Below are positions 1-12,789 of a stretch of 64,000 nt of DNA, one piece after another. The position numbers and the translations under genes were made by a program. Under the pieces are notes generated by a model, which worked only from the letters and a program-made list of their open reading frames with translations, was not told the DNA's origin and ran no database searches. This DNA is from Eleginops maclovinus (lineage: Eukaryota > Chordata > Actinopteri > Perciformes > Eleginopidae): assembly GCF_036324505.1 (NCBI RefSeq), contig NC_086370.1, positions 12,324,512 through 12,388,511 of the forward strand. The letters are read 5' to 3'. How positions within the stretch are numbered: position 1 is the first letter of the stretch; every line of letters starts with the position of its first letter.

Positions 1-2530
1 TGACTTGTCCAACTGATCAATGTGTTTCTCCTCACATTTACTGGTCGCTTGAAGTACAGAATGTTTCCTTGTACTTATAGCAGCAGAAGTCTGGTTGCTG
101 TTCTGCTGGTCTTAAAAATCAAAGAGCCAGACTGACAGAGTTCTGATCAATACAAAATGCTGTGGCATCAAGGGAGTGCAATCACCTATGAAGGGGACGG
201 TTGTTCATTGGCCAACCTTTGACTCAGTCCTTGATATTGACATACTTTTTCAGTGCGTAACACTTCAGGGAAGTTTTGACAGCACTGATTATCAAAGCCT
301 TATGTGAGCTGTTGTGGTAGAACTCTAACAAAGTACTTATTGTTATATGAATATAAAAATGAGTAAACCACACACAGGCTACTGGGGGCTAAAGCCTACT
401 CCAAACAGCCCCCACACAGCTGCTGATGTCCAAACAGTCCCACCTTGCTAACCAGCCAGCTACCCACAAGGAGGCACATGGGCTCAACCATACAAGATGT
501 TCCCCTTTGGGATGTTATATAACTGACAGATGTTTCTTTTAGCTTTATGACTGGCAAACCTTCCCAGACCCACTTTAAGTTTGAACAGTAACAGTATATT
601 ATTAACTCAATGTCAGTATGTAAAAATAGTGGAATTTTGCTATCATTTAATAAGGATACAACAATATTAAATGCTGTGTTTCACTCCATCAAGTGTCTGT
701 ATTAAAACACATAAGCCAGACTGTGTAGATGAACCTAGTGTCTACAAAGCCAATATGGCAACAATCAGCATTCCCTGTTGTTAATTTCTACTGGCGTTCC
801 TGAAGTAGGCTGCAGTGACATTTAGACACATCTATTTGCTGGTAAGCGTTTTTACTATCCGCAGTCGAGATAATGTTATTCTCTTAAATAAAATATATGG
901 GCATATAAATCAGTCCTTAAAAAATAAATAAAGTCTACCGCATTTAGGGCCTTTTTTCAGAGCCAGCCGGGCGTAAAATAAACATAACTATAACTGGCAG
1001 GATACCCAGCAGGAGTAAAACTAAATTAAGGGTTGCTCCCATAATAGTTAACGGAGAAACTTTCACAACAATTAATGAAAAAAGGAACGACATCCAATAA
1101 ATATGGTTTTCCTTTCCTTAGGAACCGACAACAAACAATTTATTGTATGATAACATTTATTGCTATGTTAGTCACTTATGAAAACACAAATATCCCAACC
1201 AAATAACGACTGTCTGTGGTTAATACAGTCTTTTCTGCAGCGAGGATAATTATTTCAAAATAAAAATTGCATGTGGGTTTTAGTCTAATACACATTGGCA
1301 CGTAAATAGCTTAAACTAATGAGCCCAGACACTTCCCTCATGACTGCATTTACAAGGTAATGCAAAATGCAATACATTCATTTGAAGTTAGAGCAATTCC
1401 GGCGTCTCTAGGTACCCTACAGAGACAGGAGACTGTATTCATTATATGGCAACCTCAATAATTCATTACAAATGAGCCCTTCCTGTTTCTCCTTGTCTTA
1501 ATGCCTCGGTCAACCATGGCTTGGCATCTTGAATTGAGTGACCTCCTCCATGATCAACTTATGATTAACTGAGACATCTTGCTATTTCAATTACATTCTT
1601 ACCACTCACCAGAGGCACACACTTTCCTTCACATATTAGACATTTGACACATGCAGTGGACGTACGTAACTTCCAATGGAAATCTCAGAAGAGCACAAAT
1701 CAGTAGGAGATTTTTCTCTCATGATCTTCCATAGCAGGCGGCACAGTTATTTAAGGCTGAAGCTTCAGCCCTCACTTTATTGGAGTACTTCACAATTAAG
1801 AACATCCGCACCACTGTCTTTAAAATGTACAGTTAACTTTATATTGTAAGGTACTTTGGAAAGCAGAGGACATCTATAAACCTCATAGATAATCTCTGAA
1901 GCTCAGTCAATGCAGACCTCATTTTAATGCATTATATAAAGTGCATCCATTGAGGGTAAACCTACACTTGCATCCAATTAAATGGAAACAATGGGGAGAG
2001 TTTCTTTGCGGTACTTTCATGAATCAATAGAACATACTATTTATTTATATGAAATAAACATTTGGAAACATCGGCCTCGCTGTAATTGCTGTACAACTTC
2101 AATAGTTTCTCTTATTTTTAATAGCATGTACAATATGATGATTAATGCATGGTTGGTTAGCTGACCCTGGAGCACATCTAAATAAATAAGCAATTACAGA
2201 ATGTACTGGATTTGACATTTCAAACTCATCCTAATAGTATCTTCTGGTAATACTTAACATAAATAATACATTAAATGCCAAATTGTTTTAATTAGTTTGT
2301 CGATATTTCAGGTAGTATTTATCAATCTTGTATGCCATCATTTTTCTATGCAAGTATTTAGTTATTTGGAGAAATAGAGTAGAACAAATAATAAGAATAC
2401 AACACATTATAATAACCATAACTGATCACAATAGTTGTATAGTCAGCCACATTACTTAACATACACTTAAGAAAGTAAGAGTTACAGTATGTGGTACATT
2501 AATGCTTCTTATCATTGCTTGCAGCTTCGC
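1..2530. other. Gene-free stretch, presumed adgrb3 intron
   Basis: AT-rich, mostly unique DNA with no open frame that resembles a protein and no convincing exon. Because adgrb3 is read on the minus strand and its first coding exon ends at 25417, this stretch lies downstream of that exon and is most simply part of its long intron. That is inference: no later exon is visible in the window to close the intron. Confidence 0.5.
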
Positions 2531-2951
2531 TCTAGGGATGGCAATGTTTGTTGGTCTGCTCGTCAACCACTTTGGCTCAGACTGAACTTTGTGAACCGCT
2601 TTTTGATGGATTGTCATGAACTTTTTGTACAGACATTCAAGGATGGATCCTATTGATTTTTATAATCCCTTTCCTTTGGCGTATCTTGTGCAATATCTCA
2701 ACATTTAGGAGATGACTTTCAGGGTTTCTGATTACTTTTTAATGATCCCACTTTTCGCTCAGTGCCGCGATGAGGTTGAAATATATGTTGAGAATGAAAT
2801 GTTGCTATAACTACTGCTCAACATCAGCATGTTAACCTTGCGAGGAAGAGCATGTTAGCATGCCGACATTAGCAAGTAGCTCAAAGCACAGCTGTGCCTA
2901 ACCACAGCGTTACAGAGCCACTAACATGCCAGACTCTTTGTCTTGTTGATA
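2531..2951 (+). repeat. Dispersed teleost repeat, old LINE-tail-like copy
   Basis: This stretch follows, in order, the landmarks of a repeat very common in spiny-rayed fishes: CTAGGGATGGCAATGT at the left, then CCACTTTGG, then GATGGATTGTCATGAA and GTACAGACATTCA, then GATCC and GCGATGAGGTTGA. It ends with the TTAGCATG/CAGCATGTTA block followed by AGCTCAAAGCACAGCTGTGCC. The match is from memory of the family, which I believe is a non-LTR retrotransposon tail, but I am not sure of its name. The copy is diverged and appears to have internal deletions, so it is old. Two shorter pieces of the same family are at 31875-32055 and 60055-60175. Confidence 0.6.
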
Positions 2952-5900
2952 AATTCATGGGGATGCTTTAGCTTGATTCAGTTGTTAATGAGATAAAACC
3001 ACAAACGATCAATCAAATATCAGCCAATAAATACGATAGAACTGTTAATCTCACCTGTCATTTATACCTGCACATTGTTTTTTATACACCGCCTCTTGCC
3101 TCTTACCCAACAAGAGTCACTCCTTTTTTTCTATTCAGCAGCGTCTCTGAGCGAGCAAAAGGGAGGGCAAAGAAGACGGCAATGCCACAAGCAGCACAAA
3201 GTGCGGCTTCTGGAGTTGGAACCATAAGACCTTTGTTTGCTAACTCAGTGGGGTTCAGTGCTCTGATGTCTGCTAGATTTAGATCTGTTCCAGAAAATGT
3301 CTACATTCATCTATTTATTAAAGTGAGCTACCAAAAGAGCAATACTGTTTCCATTTTCACTTTGAGATGAAATCTAACAATATTACATTGAGGATTAAAA
3401 ACATGCCAAGTGATAGTTTTTTGTGAGTCATTCTGCACTTCAACACTGCACTCATTCAATCCTCTGGCTCACAATTGTGGCTCATCTCTGGTTTGTTTGT
3501 GTGATATTGAGCTGATTCACTTGAGATGGTCTCAAATGCATCAAATGAGTACAGGTCCAAAATGAGCTAACCCGTGTATCACTTATTAAAAGGCTTCTTA
3601 ATTAAATCCAAAAAAGCATAGAAGTGAACCGCATGGGTAGCTTCTTGTTACCAAGCAACCAAGTCAACCAATGTGCATACCACACTGTCCGTATTAATGG
3701 CAGGATGACGGGAATTGGGCTTCCAGTCTGATTTCAAGTCTTCTTTTTTTGGAAACACCATTTTAAAGGACAAAGAAGTAGGAATGTGGACCGAAAGTCT
3801 AAATGGCGAGTTTGAAATTCCTTTAATGAGAACTTGGCTCATTTAGAGGCGTTATTGAGACTCCCAAGTTGGTGTGACTTGAGTCCAAAGCAATTGGCTA
3901 TTGGTGATTGGCAATACATTTTCTGCAGGCCTTTATAACAATTAAAAAAGGAAGGAAGTCCGAGGCACAAGGGGGAGATATATGTGCTATTTTAGGCATA
4001 ACTTTGTCTCTGGTAAGCCACAATAAGAGGATAAGGATTATCAGAAAAGACAGTTTCATTTTCAGAAGACTGGCATATAAATTTAGGGAATCACTGACAC
4101 CTGAAAGCACATTGCCATTTATCAATGTGTGCTTATAGAAAGACATACGATACTATTTGTTTAAACCTGAAGACAATTACCTCCGTAAAAAGATAGCTTT
4201 TAAAGGGGCAAATCTAGGCAATGCATTTAGAAATAAGAAAAAAATATCTACACCAGATCGTCTTGAACTATACTTTTTAAAGTCTCTACCATGTTTAATT
4301 AAGATTAATTTAGCATGACACCATATAGCTTATCACTGCTGGAGCACACATCCTAAAAGCCCTGAGTCATGCACTATTATAAGCACAGTGCTTTAAAGCT
4401 CACAGCTGCCCCGTTATGTGTATAAAAGTGGGCAGAATGCATCCGCCCCTACCAAGTCATCACACTCACAACCAATATCCATCCTATGTTTTTTGTTTCT
4501 GCCTCTTTGTCAAGTTCATTTCAGTTCAACAGAGGGCGGGAAGCGCATGACAGTACCACCCACCTTTTTATGGCACTTGACAGCCCTCTGCATGACAGAT
4601 AACGGAGACACAAAATGCATTTGAATAATGCAGGCGCTCCCCAGCAAGCCGCGGTGCTGAAGCTGAGGTGATGGACGAAAAGCACTGAGATAGGCCAAAT
4701 ACAACTACTGCTCAAACACCCGCATGACTAAATAAATTGACTTTTAAAGGGAGTTACTATTATCACATTTTTGTGTCTTCACGGCTCTTTGTGAATAATG
4801 GAAGGAAAGGAAAGTGCTGATTTTAAACGTGAGATTATTCAAAATTAGAATGAACACCGGGGTCACTGAAGCTGTCTGAGGTTACGGTTCCCTTGTTAAC
4901 TAACCTATTTTGTTTTCTTTTCATCTATTCTTATCTGAAGAACAGTTGTCCCCACTCACTGTTTCATTTATTTATTTTTGGACTGAGCACCTGCCTCCTT
5001 TTAATTCTGCACAGATACATACGTGGGTGGATGGAGGTTAGGGGCTATCACTTCATATAGGATATTGCCATTGTCCTTAGAAGTAGCATTTCACAGCAAT
5101 CTAAAATACATTTAATAGCTCTTATATTTTCATCCACTGTATGACCATCTTCATTAAAACCATCTGACTCTTAAGGGATGAGCTGTTAAGGGCTCTGCAG
5201 ATAACCCAATACCCTCCCCACGTCATTAATCTAAATTAATGCTCTGACAAATATGTCATAATATTGGATGTGAAATATGATAAATGCTTGCTTCAGCCCA
5301 TCCATAATTGAGTCCCTTCAGCAATATGGCAACATTTCAAATGCAGGGCAAGCATGGCCCCTGAAGGCAACAAAGTTGACCTTATGCTTTTACTCCAAAC
5401 AACCTACTGATAATGAAAAGTGCAGCAGATCACTGTACATATGGTGTGTGCCTCATACAAACTTAAACCCGAATCAAAGGGCTGAATTTAGTCGAGCAAC
5501 AAGCAATTCTCCCTGCATAGCTCATTCAAATAATATGCCACCGTAATTATATCAAAACATAATTAATGTTCTGATTCATAAGAGAAAAAAAAAGACAGTA
5601 TTTTGAGCTTTGTTTCAATTAAGAATCAAATGAGCTATGACTAAAATAACCGTACACAGAACAGGCGCAGAAACAGCAGCATGCATTATCATGGCCCAAA
5701 TAATTTTGTCAACAAATGACTTGTTTAATGGTGCAAAAGTTACCACATTCCATGCAGTGTTTTCAGATAGCGCTTACATTTGTTATGACATGAAATCTGT
5801 TTGGATTTTTGGGGGAAATTGTAGCATTTTTAAGCAAAAAGCTTATAGGAAAAGTCAGTGTGGTTCAGAGGGGGACATTATTCAAGAGTATGAATGGGTC

Positions 5901-8900
5901 TGACACCTTTTTGGTGAGAAAATAATTCCTCTTGTGTTGTGTGGATGAATATCCCTGATTTGGCCAGCATCTGACAACATCACTGTTCTGCAAGAGGCAT
6001 ATTGAAACATGGAAACGATACATGCCTAACCGGTTCATTATATCTGTTTTCTCAGTTGTCTTCCAAGGTACTGTACAGCCCCAGGTGCCATCCTGTAACT
6101 AGACTAGGAGGCACATTCACTTCATTCACTGGCCTTCCTGGTAATGAGGTGGAAGAAAGTGTCAGCCTATGGCCAGCTGGGAGGCACAGTGCACTGGTGA
6201 GTCAGACCAAGTGTAATAGGCAAAGCCAAGACATGAAGGGAGACTGCTGCACTGAGACTGGTGTCACAAGAGCTTGAGGACAGGCTAATAATAGGACATG
6301 TTTATGAAATATCAAAATATAACATGCCATAGGGTGTCCTGGGTTGCTCAGCATGCGTGGGACATGCAATATACTGTAATTTTTAATCTAGCTCAAAACC
6401 CTTTTTAACTCGTCTTACACCCTCTCCTCGCCTCTTTTCCTGTCAGAAAAAACCTTGAACACAATATTTTGTCTTGTAATAATAGCTCATGTCTACAGTG
6501 CATTATAATGCAGTGCAGCATTTATTCCTCACGCGTGTTTATTTCCACAATTATAGGCCAATTAATGAACTCAGACCACTTGTTCCCCATCATGAGCCAA
6601 ACTGCAATCCAATGGAAACATAAATGACATGTGATGAAGCTTCGGCTGCCCTGGTCTGACAGCATTTATATTTATACTGTAGAAGATAAATGTAACACTT
6701 TTTGAGTAACTTTTTTTAACATGCACATTGGTTATTTTTCATCATTTCTTTTGCTTTTGGGACTTAAAATATGTGGCTTTATAATTTACATAAGATTTTT
6801 TTTCTCTCACTCCGACAGTTTAGACTTTAAAGGGCGAACTTCCCTCTGCTCTTGTCTACGAGCTGATTTTAGCAGTTTCTAACTGAGCGCACCCGGGGAT
6901 GATCAGAACTAGTACAAGCATAACAGACACTGAAATCCATCTCCAATGGGGATGCGTTAAACTCTAATGGGCACATAATGTGATGTACAAATGCCCAAGA
7001 GCCAATCTGTTTAAAATTTACTGTTTAAAACCTTTCATGCAAACCTGGCGCTGGTGCCTTTGTCAAACTTTAAAGGCAAAAATAGTTCAGCTGAGATTTA
7101 GTTTCTGGGCTTGAAAATAAAAAATGACTTAATAATTTGACAGGCAAAGCCATCTCAATTCAGCCTCTCTACTGTAAATACAGCCTTAGTTTTTGTTTCC
7201 TATCCTTGAAGTCTGAAGCCACATGCGTATATGGTAAATCTTCTAGATGTATTATTTATTCTATACATATTTGCGCCATTTCAAATGTGTTTGGTTTGGC
7301 CAAAAAATCAAAACCCTTTTGTTGCTGCATTATTAATTGTTTAAAGAAAAGGTGGCTATGTTTTTTTTTTTGTAGAATTACAGCACCCGTTGGTACTGCT
7401 TTTCAGTGGAGCTGATGATCCCAGTGTGTACAGATATGCTTATGATTTTGGCCAGAAATCAAGAACAGGTTGTACTATTTTCTCTACTGTGCCTGATACT
7501 AACTGTTTCTACATGGCAACCGATTTTCACAGTTAAAAAAAACAAAACATGTGGTCTCCATAGACATTTAATTTACATTTAAAAAATCTCATGAGAAAAT
7601 GGAGTATTAACAAACCAGTGACAGATTTGAGTGGGTGTTTACTCTCTGTCGAAGCCAACACTGACATTATCTTATGGGCGGCATTTATTTTTTCTTGCCA
7701 GTCCGAGGTCCTGAATAATTAAATGGGATCAGCATGCTGTTCTTTTTGTTAAGAGAGGAGGTATTCTGACAGTCCCTGTTTGACAGGCTTTGCCCTACCC
7801 CAGGACGTGAGGGGCCTCCTAAACACAGCCTCGGCTTTGCGCATAAGAAGCAGGGAGACACTGTCTAGACCAAATACCTCTTTCACACTGAGTTCACCAA
7901 TGCCGTTCTGTCCTGAAAGGCAGAGTCGGGTAGAAATCTCATTGGCTTTAGATTCATTTGTCTGGCTGGCTCTGATGGCTTCAGTCCATCAGGGAATTCA
8001 GTCAGGCTTGGAGTTACACACCTGACATGCTGCAAGAATGGACACAAACCAACATTCCCTCTGAGATCAAATTTGTTTTTTCACTGTTAATTTCCAAAAA
8101 TGCAGCGAGCCCAATAAATCAATGCTTTTGTCAGACGAACACAAGAAGAAATTGATTGAGGGCATTTGTAGGACATGCACAAATAAAGTACTGGCCAAAC
8201 ATCCAAATATGCTCTCCCCTAAAGGCCAGAAAAAAAGTGTGATTTTCCGTGTGGACAAGTGAAGCTTTAGGGCAGAAAGTATACACAGACATTTGTTCGG
8301 CTTGTTTTGTTCTGGTGGAGAGTAACCCACATGAGAGCCCTCTTATCAGTTTCATGACATGGTTAGTAAATTACAAATTGAACCAAAAACATCAAAAAAC
8401 AAAAACCCTTTGTACACGGTGACGGTGAGACAGCAACACACAGTAAGTTGAAGTCGATTGTAGCTCAGAGGATGATTTCTGAGGTCTAATTTGGCAAATC
8501 AGTGGGGTACTAATTACAAAACAAATCTGTGATTATACACATTTTTGCATTTTGTCTAATTTAACTTTTGTCCATCCAACTAAATCCACTCAAGACATGA
8601 ATCTCCTCTGCTATTTTCATAAACCCAATCACCCAATCAGCTTTATTTTGGTCATGTTTCTGAGTTGCCTTAATTCCCAGCACAGCTGAAATGGTTAGAA
8701 ATGCAATATTGTAATATGTTGTGTATGACATTTTAAACCACTACCTGCAGCAGTTGACTGCAATTTTGAAATGACGTTCATGTGTTTTGCATTAGACAAT
8801 ATCACTGCTTTGATAATGATCCACCCATGCATACTTCTCCTTGCCTGCTTTGTCAAAATAACTCCTGGCTTAATATCTGAACCGTCAAATACATTTGCAA

Positions 8901-11135
8901 GTAGTTCGCTGAGCTCAGCAGTCCCTAAAGGAAGATTTCCAATTTAATTGAATCAGAGTGTTACATCAGCAAGTGCAAGCAATAGAGAAGCAAGTGTAGG
9001 GAACACCGGACCCATGGAGGCTACTGTGGCCTATATCTGACTTTTAGCTCAATATATTCTTAATGTAAAACTTGAGATTATTTCATTAATCCAAGTATCT
9101 CTTCACTTTGTTTACCTCTGTGCTTAAACATGCATGCATACATTCACATCTATTTGCTATGAGTATCGCACTGCTCTGAGACCGCCGTGTTCATCTAAAA
9201 TGAAGGGCTGCAACTAATGGTTGTTATAAAGTCTATCTTCGGCATAGTCTTTTTATTCTACAGTGTTTCAGGCCCTTTACTTATTCTGTTGATCCTGATC
9301 TATCTTGTATATCTGTCTCTTCCTCTAACAGCATTGATGCTGTGGGGATAAACCCACCAATAATCTGTATCTCATTAACATCTGTTGTCCACTTTTTACT
9401 GCTGTGCCAGCAACAAATGTCACAGTTAATTTCTTTAAGGAACACTTCCAATCAGCTTTCTGTAAGATGTGCACATTATTAAGTGCACAGCAGACTTGGG
9501 GGCAGGGACTGTAATGGCATACAGAGGGTGAAATTCCCGAATGGACTAAACAGTAAGGGCTCATGGATTGAGACCTACCATAATAGGGACAGGCAGACAT
9601 AGACACTTCATAACATGCCTCTGTGATAAGAGCTGACATTAAGATGAGCAATCTCTGCATCCACTCACTGGCCCTGACCTATGAGGCTTATTGTAATGCC
9701 ACAGTCTGCTCAGGACGCAGATAACAAAATCAACATCTTCAGTCACTATTCTTTATTGGTCTCTTGGGTCAAAGATAGGAGACAACAATGACCTTAACTC
9801 TGTCGATTACTCTTTACAGTCGCAAAGCTAAAGTGAAGTCTGTAATCTCCAAAGTCAAAGTAGAAAAGAAAAGGGAACACAATACCTCTCTGTGTTGGTA
9901 GGAAATTTTATTCAGGCTTTATCGCCTATGTGGAACGACTCGGAAAAAATGTCAACGCTGCATCTCTTGACACCCACAAAGAACAATGTTTACAAAATCC
10001 TTTGATTTTTTTCTCCACGCTTTTCAGTATGTGTGCGTTCACTCTGCCAAATGGCAAAGTATTCTCTCACTCTCACAGCTAATCCTCTTTTTTCGCCCCG
10101 TTCTTCTAATTGTCACCTCACCTCAGAGAACAAAGCTGCAATTATTGCACTTCACTAACTGTTGAGACAACATCACAACAGTTGGGCTTTTGGACACCGC
10201 TGAGCTGATGGTTAGGCAAGATGGTCTGAGGAGCAGAGCTCTTTAACTGGAGGATCTCAAAGCTCCAAAGCACCTGCTAAATGATAGCTTTAGATCGCTG
10301 CGTGAAAGTGCTGGAGGGTGTACACATTTTCATGTGCCCATTGAACGGTAAATCTACAGAGCGGTTCCAGGTGTTTGCGCCTAAAGAAACCTGAAATACT
10401 TCCATCACCACTGAGTAGCCCTGCATCAGCACTAACTGTAATGTCACAAATTTTTGGGCTTATGGTTATGCACACTCTAAAAGTAAATGGGCACTTAGTG
10501 TGTGTTTCCAATGGAAAATGACACATACATTGCATTATATTGTTTTAGGGAATGCATGACACCCACCATTTAAAACATATCGCTGAATTGATGGGAAATA
10601 TATGTTCCTATAAATAGTCATAATTCATGCTGAAAGTTTAGTATCCTGATTTTATAGAGCATTTTAACAAAGAGCGATTTTCCCTCTGTTTGTGTTGACA
10701 TAAATAAGCTTTGCAAAATACATTTCTAAGACAATCTGTCTGCAATTATTGCATATAATTGGACTAATAATTTTGGTCATGCATCTAAAGACTTTAGCAT
10801 CTATTGGGAATTTTACTGTATATTTTAGTCGGGTTGAAGATGTCAGGTCAAACCCCTCCCAGTCATTAACAGCACCTCTAATGTACATTGTGCACCAGCA
10901 AGTACAACCCCTCAATCTTTGCCTCAATCACATTTCCTACATGACATGTTGAAATATAACGGAAAACAAAAGCTGAGAATTAGTTCCCAGTGCCACCCAA
11001 AGCATATAAACAAAAGATTATTTTGGCATGGGAGTTTGAAATTTAAGCGTTTGAGGTTTGCCTCGAAGAAAATTGGATTTGTGTTCGACTGTTTTTTCTA
11101 TGTAGCTAGGCTTACCAACATTCAGTACGATATGA
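2952..11135. other. Gene-free stretch, presumed adgrb3 intron
   Basis: No exon, RNA gene or transposon is recognised. Open frames here are at most about 111 codons, have no family resemblance, and fit chance in AT-rich DNA. A paired homeodomain-type palindrome is at 5224-5241 (see findings). Confidence 0.5.
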
Positions 11136-11137
11136 TA

Positions 11138-11166
11138 CAGTGGTATGCAAAAGTTTGGGCACCCCT
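11138..11166 (+). repeat. Left outer terminal inverted repeat of the Tc1-like element
   Basis: These 29 bases are identical to the reverse complement of 12759-12787 and abut the TA duplication at 11136-11137. Confidence 0.95.
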
Positions 11167-11326
11167 TAGGAAAACCACTGCATCAGTTTGTCACTTGCTG
11201 AGCTTTTGAAGCAGCAACTTCATTTTAACATATGTTATACCTTATGGTAACAGAAACATCTCAGTAGTGAAATAACTTTTATTGGTCAAACAGAAACATG
11301 TTTATGTGCATTCAAACAAAAATAGG

Positions 11327-11353
11327 CATGTGCATAAATTTGGGCACCCCTAA
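11327..11353 (+). repeat. Left inner transposase-site repeat
   Basis: This is an imperfect copy of the outer repeat (shared core TTTGGGCACCCCT) in the same direction. It pairs in inverted orientation with 12572-12598. Between outer and inner copies the two arms are otherwise dissimilar, as in IR/DR-type Tc1 elements. Confidence 0.85.
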
Positions 11354-11365
11354 GAAATAATTCCA

Positions 11366-12388
11366 TTAATATTTAGTATTGCCTCCTTTTGCTGCAATAA
11401 CGGCCTGTAGACGCCTCCTGTAGCCACAGACAAGTCCCTTAAGCCTGGCAGGTGGTATTTTGGCCCATTCTTCCACACAAAACGTCTCCAGTTCAGTCAG
11501 GTTTCTTGGCCTCCGTGCATGGACAGCCTTCTTCAAATAAATCCATACATTTTCAATGATGTTAAGGTCTGGGGACTGGGATGGCCATTCCAGAACATTG
11601 TACCTGTGCTTCTGCATGAATTCCTTGGTGGATTTTGATCGGTGCTTAGGATCATTGTCCTGCTGAAAAATCCAACCCCGGCGTAGCTTCAACTTTGTGA
11701 CTGACTCTAGAACATTCTTGTCAAGAATCTCCTGGTACTGTAAGGAATTCATGTGGCCCTCAACTTTAACAAGTTTTCCAGTACCTGTGCTAGCCACACA
11801 GCCCCATAACATGATAGATCCTCCACCAAATTTTACAGTGGGCAACAAGTTCTTTTCATTGAATGCAGTGTGTTTTTTTCGCCATGCATACCTGTTCATG
11901 TTATGACCAAATAACTCAATCTTGGTCTCATCTGACCACAGTATTTTGTTCCAAAATGCTTCTGGCTTGTCCAGATGTGCTTTTGCATACCTCATGCGAC
12001 TCTTCTTGTGATTAACACTCAGGAAAGGCTTTTTGCACATCACCCTTCCAATGAGCTCTTCCTGGTGCAAAGTACGCTGGATTGTGGAACGGTGAACAAC
12101 TACACCATCAGCAGCCAGATGTTGTTGTAGTTCTCTGGAGGTGGTCTGTGGCTTCTCTGTGACCATTTTCACCATCCTTCGCCTGTGCCTTTCCCCTATT
12201 TTTGTCGGCCTACCACATCTTTCCTTCACACGGACTGTTCCTGTGGCCTTCCATTTCACAACTACGTTTCTGACTGTGGAGACAGACAGTTTAAACCTGT
12301 CAGATAATTTTTTGTACCCTTCTCCTAATTTATAATGTTGGATTATCTTAGCTTTCAGGTCAGTGGAGAGTTGTTTTGAGGTCCCCAT
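11366..12388 (-). CDS. Tc1-like DD34E transposase, intact
   Basis: It catalyses cut-and-paste transposition of its own element into TA dinucleotides in the nucleus. The frame is open from 12424, but the usual Tc1 start is the internal methionine at 12388, followed by GTSKQLSTDLKAKII, giving 340 residues, the normal family length; the 12 residues ahead of it do not look like Tc1 sequence. Numbering from 12424, the N-terminal paired-like helix-turn-helix half covers about residues 15-125, with a GRPTK AT-hook-like linker at 71-75. The catalytic domain shows D165 in WSDET, D256 in FQQDNDPKH and E291 in NIIENVW. D256 and E291 have 34 residues between them, the Tc1 DD34E signature. The glycine-rich box FGGGSIMLWGC (199-209) is present. 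No stop or frameshift interrupts it. Confidence 0.95.
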   Translation of the reverse strand: MGTSKQLSTDLKAKIIQHYKLGEGYKKLSDRFKLSVSTVRNVVVKWKATGTVRVKERCGRPTKIGERHRRRMVKMVTEKPQTTSRELQQHLAADGVVVHRSTIQRTLHQEELIGRVMCKKPFLSVNHKKSRMRYAKAHLDKPEAFWNKILWSDETKIELFGHNMNRYAWRKKHTAFNEKNLLPTVKFGGGSIMLWGCVASTGTGKLVKVEGHMNSLQYQEILDKNVLESVTKLKLRRGWIFQQDNDPKHRSKSTKEFMQKHRYNVLEWPSQSPDLNIIENVWIYLKKAVHARRPRNLTELETFCVEEWAKIPPARLKGLVCGYRRRLQAVIAAKGGNTKY

Positions 12389-12571
12389 CTTGCCACTCCC
12401 TAAGAAAGAACCTAGGCCAGGCACAGCCAGCTATTACCTATGTTAAATAGCCTTTTTCATGATTGGTTCCACCTGTCTTTGTAATTGAAGGTCTAATGAG
12501 CTAATCAAAGCAATTTTGTGCAGCAACCTGTCAGCTATAAATCCGTACAGGTGTTGAAATGAATGCTATTT

Positions 12572-12598
12572 ATAAGGGTGCCCAAACTTTTGCACATC
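12572..12598 (-). repeat. Right inner transposase-site repeat
   Basis: This is the inverted partner of 11327-11353, with the core AGGGTGCCCAAACTTTTGCA. It lies about 190 bp inside the right end. Confidence 0.85.
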
Positions 12599-12758
12599 CC
12601 ATTTTTTGCATTTTATTTTATTATAATAAAACTATGTAATGCTACCCTAAGAATTTTGGTCTGGAAAACACTAAAACGTCTACATCTTTGTAGGAAAACA
12701 AATGTTGTTGCTGTGATCTTCTATTATAAAGGAAAAGCAAATTGTCATGAAATCTCAG

Positions 12759-12787
12759 AGGGGTGCCCAAACTTTTGCATACCACTG
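12759..12787 (-). repeat. Right outer terminal inverted repeat of the Tc1-like element
   Basis: It is a perfect 29-base match to the left end in inverted orientation and is followed by the TA duplication at 12788-12789. Confidence 0.95.
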
Positions 12788-12789
12788 TA

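Larger units (their letters stand above)
11138..12787 (-). mobile_element. Complete Tc1-like DNA transposon (1650 bp)
   Basis: The element is flanked by TA on both sides (11136-11137 and 12788-12789), the target duplication of Tc1/mariner transposons. Its first and last 29 bases (11138-11166 and 12759-12787) are perfect inverted repeats beginning CAGTGGTATGCAAAAG. A second, less perfect pair lies about 190 bp inside (11327-11353 and 12572-12598), giving the inverted-repeat/direct-repeat architecture in which each end carries two transposase binding sites. Between them is one intact minus-strand transposase frame. It sits in the presumed adgrb3 intron in the same orientation as the gene. Identical outer repeats plus an unbroken frame suggest a fairly recent, possibly still autonomous copy; activity itself cannot be read from sequence. 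Confidence 0.95.

Noticed and set aside
12389..12424. Twelve extra N-terminal codons of the Tc1 transposase
   Set aside because: The family starts at the internal methionine (MGTSKQLS); the upstream residues do not resemble Tc1 proteins.
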